From positions 665,090 to 729,089 of the forward strand of contig CABFPE010000202.1 in assembly GCA_900660155.1 (NCBI GenBank): a stretch of 64,000 bases of DNA. Reading direction: 5' to 3'. A model generated the notes under the pieces. It was not told the DNA's origin and searched no databases. It saw only the letters and a list, made by a program, of their open reading frames with translations. The translations under genes were made by a program, and so were the position numbers. Of the stretch, positions 60,905-64,000 are shown piece by piece (within the stretch, counting starts at the first letter, position 1; each line of letters opens with the position of its first letter). This stretch comes from Hofstenia miamia. Taxonomy: Eukaryota; Xenacoelomorpha; Acoela; Hofsteniidae.

Positions 60905-62316
60905 TGAACCAACTGTGCCAATGACACAGCCATTATTTGTCATTTTAATTGCAACAATGATTCTTTGCATAAGGAATTCCTGAGAATAGGCCTGGTTGGT
61001 GCGTGCAAGGATACGAGCTGCAAGTGTTTTGAGCAATTCAAAGGATTCAGATCCACAATTGCCTTAAACTTCAAAGGTTATAGGTTGAAAGTCGTAGCCA
61101 GCATCAATTAGTTGTCGGTATTTACATCTTTGTTCGCTCAGCATCTTCTGTAGCCTTAAAGGAGCATAAATGTTAACTCTACTTGGCGCCAGAGCATCAA
61201 ATGCAGTTACATCGCAAACAAGAACTCGACTCGCTTGCATGCACCCAAAACATTCCATCAGGACGTTTGCCGTCTAAACGTGACAAACCATGTGGTTCTA
61301 ATACAGGGGGCACATCGGCAGAATTGAGAGCTCGCTTAATAATGTCATTAATTGTTGTGACGAGAGAAGCGATCAGCACTCTTTTTGCACGAAAGGCCAT
61401 GCCTCCCATCAGAATCAACCAATGAGCCACAAATACAAGTGTGAGGATCACAAACTTTGCTACCAAGTCTATGCAACAGCAACCCTGAGGCGTAGGTTAG
61501 TCATTTTAACACCTAGATTCAAAAAGGGTAAGCATTTAACCATGTGCGTGCAATTTTTCTTTGATATGCTGAAAGGTGGTTGTTCTCTTGAGACGAGGAA
61601 GTTCTGCAGCATAAACAACCTTAATCCAGCTTTTTTGTTTAGTGGGTTGCTCGGGAAGGTAAGAAAGCGAACTTTGACTATTCCAAATACTAAAAGCTGC
61701 CTCACCTAGACTAGTCAGCAGAAGGGATTCTAGTGTGTCTTCACTTATCGAATTTTTTGCTTCTTGATTTTGACTTGAACCAACCATAATAGAAATTCCA
61801 TGGTTAGCTTTGATTGAGTGTCTCTCATTCTGGCTTTGAATGCTTTCAATCAAATAGTGTTTATCATAATGGACAACATCTGCAAACAAGGAACATACCA
61901 GGGTGTTAGAGGCAAATCGAGGAAATTAATGCTGCGAGTGCTAAAAGAGCAGTGCAAGGCAAACCTATACCACCAAGTTTTGGAGGAAGTCCGGCTTGAG
62001 AAGGACTTGTGGCATTTAAGGTAATGTTAGTAATATGTTCAAAAGTTTGAGTTATGCCTCTATCATACTCATCTAACAGGTCGCCGTTGAGAAAGCATGG
62101 AGCAGTACACAGATAGTAAATAAGCTTTGGCATACTTAGACAATTCTTCAAAAGAAACAAAGCAGTATGAGCTTCTAGTAATAGAAGGTTGCTTGAGAGG
62201 CGCTTGAAATCAACTTTCAAGAAGTTTTTTATTAAAAGACTTTCAATTATGTTTAGATGCTCAGCTTTAATATTATTTTCATTTATTTTTTGCATAACCA
62301 CTTTTGTATATTTCAT
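60905..62316 (-). pseudogene. Retroelement C-terminal region with restriction-like endonuclease motif
   Basis: Minus-strand pieces match a protein end repeatedly found beside reverse transcriptases in invertebrate genomes: EAHTALFLLKNCLSMPKLIY with YLCTAPCFLNGDLLDEYDRG, LPPKLGGIGL, a Cys/His segment ([20 protein letters not shown]), [20 protein letters not shown] with [11 protein letters not shown], then [30 protein letters not shown] and QEFLMQRIIVAI. RPDG followed by CDVTAFD resembles a PD-(D/E)xK nuclease core. Several frameshifts and stops divide it. The RT itself, expected further upstream (higher coordinates), is not recognisable. The link to a retroelement rests on recalled similarity. 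Confidence 0.6.
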
Positions 62317-62599
62317 TGTGATTCATTTTTCGTGTTGAGATTCTATGTTTTAAGGATTTGATTACAACTAAAAAGAATATCATTTCTCTATCCGAAATTC
62401 TTCATTATATTTTTCACGTTTCTATTGTAATATATGCTTAGTGTTATTGGATAGTCCCTTAAAATTCTTCATATGAAAGCATTTCTTAATACTGAAAATT
62501 TGGGGAAATTGTTAATTGATGCATGTGATAAATTCCATGTTACATAATTGTTCTTACATAAGAGTAATTGAGCATTTAAGAATTTTTAATAATTTTAAC

Positions 62600-63330
62600 A
62601 AAAACATTTAAATATATTTCGACTTACAAAGTCATGGTCAGTTTTACAAATAATTCCCTCTAATTTTTACTTGATTTTATAACAATATTTTATTTCGCTA
62701 AATCTAAAATTGTTGGTAGCAATAGCTTATGTATGTTATCATCTTTTGTATTTAGACTTGGTTGAAATGATCTAATTAGAATGTTTTCAGTGATTTTAAG
62801 ATATTTTGCATCAGCATTCTTTAAAATTTTTACATCATAACTTAGTCCACAATATTTTAGGTGTTTTGAAATGGTTGAATAAGTTTCATGTTCTTTTGCT
62901 TAGTTGTCGTCCGCAATAACCTATATAATCTTCACCACAGGTGTATTGAATCTTATAAATTACATTAGATTTATCGGATATGCCAGTTGTTGATTTAAGG
63001 CCAAGCTTTGCATTAAGTTTGTCGATCTTGTAAACAAATCTTACTTTTTCTTAAATGAATTCTATCTTTCTCATTTGATGTATTAGATTTGTTGTATGCA
63101 TTCCTCGACAGTGGATTTTAAATACATGTTCAAAGTTGTATGAATGTTTTATTTCTTTGTTAATCGTGAGTATTTCTATAATAGCTTCTTTGATAAATTT
63201 ATTAATAACATTGTTTGGATATTCATTTTTCTCAAATCTGCCTTCAATTTCATAATTTCTTGATTCATGCTGTCATAAGAGCTTCCAATTTAAAATTAAA
63301 TTGTCCAAGATGTCTTCCAATATCCTTAAT
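62600..63330 (-). mobile_element. Penelope-like element 3' part with GIY-YIG remnant
   Basis: The minus strand reads NEYPNNVINKFIKEAI and HCRGMHTTNLIHQMRK (linker after RT), then KSNVIYKIQYTCGEDYIGYC with GRQLSKRT, a GIY-YIG endonuclease core with IYKI and YIGYCGRQ. AAAGTCATGGTCAGTTTTAC on the plus strand at 62628-62647, next to TTTCGACTTAC, resembles PLE terminal sequence. The RT is absent and stops are present. It differs from the copy at 42640-44740. Confidence 0.65.
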
Positions 63331-63448
63331 TGAAGGATCAATACATTTGATATTTGATATTGGTCATGATCTGGTAAGTAATCAAATGTGGGATGAAGCC
63401 CCTAAAAAATTTTTATTTTCAGAAATTTTTTGAATTACTCAAGCAAAA

Positions 63449-63655
63449 TCAATTTAGAGAGCATTCCACCATGTCCATCCTTTCGTATTCCATTGGTGGA
63501 TGGTAGAACTGAACGATGTTACTGAGGTACAAGGGAGCTGCAGAGATGATACATTTGAAGGTCAAGGAAAGAACTTTGTACATAAAGAAGAAGAAGAAGA
63601 AGAAGAATCTATATTCAGAAATTGTTTTAACAAAAAAAAGAAATACTGATAACAA
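63449..63655 (-). mobile_element. LINE fragment with L2/CR1-like C-terminal motif
   Basis: Minus strand: YKVLSLTFKCIISAAPLYLS followed by NIVQFYHPPMEYERM. This is the KVL-x-LTFK-x(4)-G-x-APxYL region found near the end of CR1/L2-type LINE reverse transcriptases. A (GAA)n repeat at about 63585-63607 interrupts it on its 5' side. Confidence 0.65.
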
Positions 63656-63754
63656 ATTCTGAAAGCGTCAAGAAAGTAATACAAAATTAAACAAAAAAAA
63701 GAAAACAACGAATATTTACAAATAAAAAGTGGTTAACTTGGGCTATGACGATTG

Positions 63755-64000
63755 CTAGTTTCTATTAATAGAGTAATCAGGATTATAAAATTTATAACCT
63801 CGCCATTTCAGTTTTTTTATATTATAAGTGCAAAAATATTTTTTAATATTCATTTTAAAGTTTTTTAATCTACCTATTTGTTTAATATATTTTGGTAATT
63901 CATTCCACATATTTATAGCTGTGTTTAGAAATGAATTTTTCATTATTCGTTTCTTATACCTAATAGGTTCAATTATGTGTGTTCTTTTATTTTGTTTATT
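63755..64000 (-). mobile_element. LINE C-terminal fragment running off the window
   Basis: Minus strand: KNSFLNTAINMWNELPKYIK then LKNFKMNIKKYF, the usual N-x-A-x-x-x-WN-x-LP and FK-x-x-L-K-x-Y end of a LINE ORF2, followed by a stop. It continues past the window edge, so the 5' extent is unknown. Confidence 0.7.

Noticed and set aside
1..64000. CRISPR arrays, operons, ribosome binding sites, rRNA or tRNA genes
   Set aside because: The DNA is eukaryotic and no cloverleaf or rRNA-like sequence was noticed by reading; a tRNAscan/Infernal run would be needed to exclude small RNA genes.

Overview
The window is AT-rich nuclear DNA from an invertebrate animal. Genes are split by GT-AG introns, several of them only 43-77 bp, and a large share of the sequence is decayed transposable elements. 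I cannot name the species. Short introns, plus splice-acceptor-like sequence directly before the ATG of three genes, would suit a lineage with spliced-leader trans-splicing (nematode- or flatworm-like), but that is inference.

Layout. 1-12.3 kb: 3' part of a Roundabout (Robo/SAX-3) axon-guidance receptor, + strand. It has Ig domains, three fibronectin-III domains, one membrane helix and a cytoplasmic tail spread over distant exons, ending at a stop and AATAAA near 12.3 kb; its introns hold a LINE remnant and several foldback elements. 12.6-17.1 kb: decayed LINE sequence on the minus strand and an assembly gap. 18.0-19.2 kb: an intronless histidine acid phosphatase gene with an altered second catalytic motif. 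19.5-24.6 kb: nested inverted-repeat elements, a Tc1-type DD34E transposon with TA target sites, a divergent ARF-like GTPase gene (minus strand) and a MITE upstream of it.

24.6-44.8 kb is almost gene-free. It holds two short hAT-type foldback elements with 8-bp target duplications (one interrupted by a LINE end), a pair of nearly identical 1.13-kb direct repeats flanking a retropepsin remnant, a LINE 3' end, a second Tc1/mariner-superfamily pseudogene and a broken Penelope-like element. 45.0-46.7 kb: an intact intronless NPL4 gene (p97/Cdc48 cofactor). 47.7-50.3 kb: a full-length but broken hAT transposon. 50.4-56.3 kb: a foldback element, a LINE remnant, telomere-like repeat pieces and a degenerate ~85-bp tandem array. 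56.4-58.1 kb: an unrecognised small gene (minus) divergent from RPA2 (plus), the 32-kDa subunit of replication protein A. 58-64 kb: mostly silent sequence, then remnants of a retroelement with a restriction-like endonuclease domain, a Penelope-like element and LINEs.

The host genes are unrelated (axon guidance, phosphatase, GTPase, ubiquitin-dependent segregase, DNA replication and repair) and show no operon-like arrangement. The clearest non-gene signals are the foldback transposons, the tandem array, and three near-identical duplications each beside a single N, which may be assembly errors.
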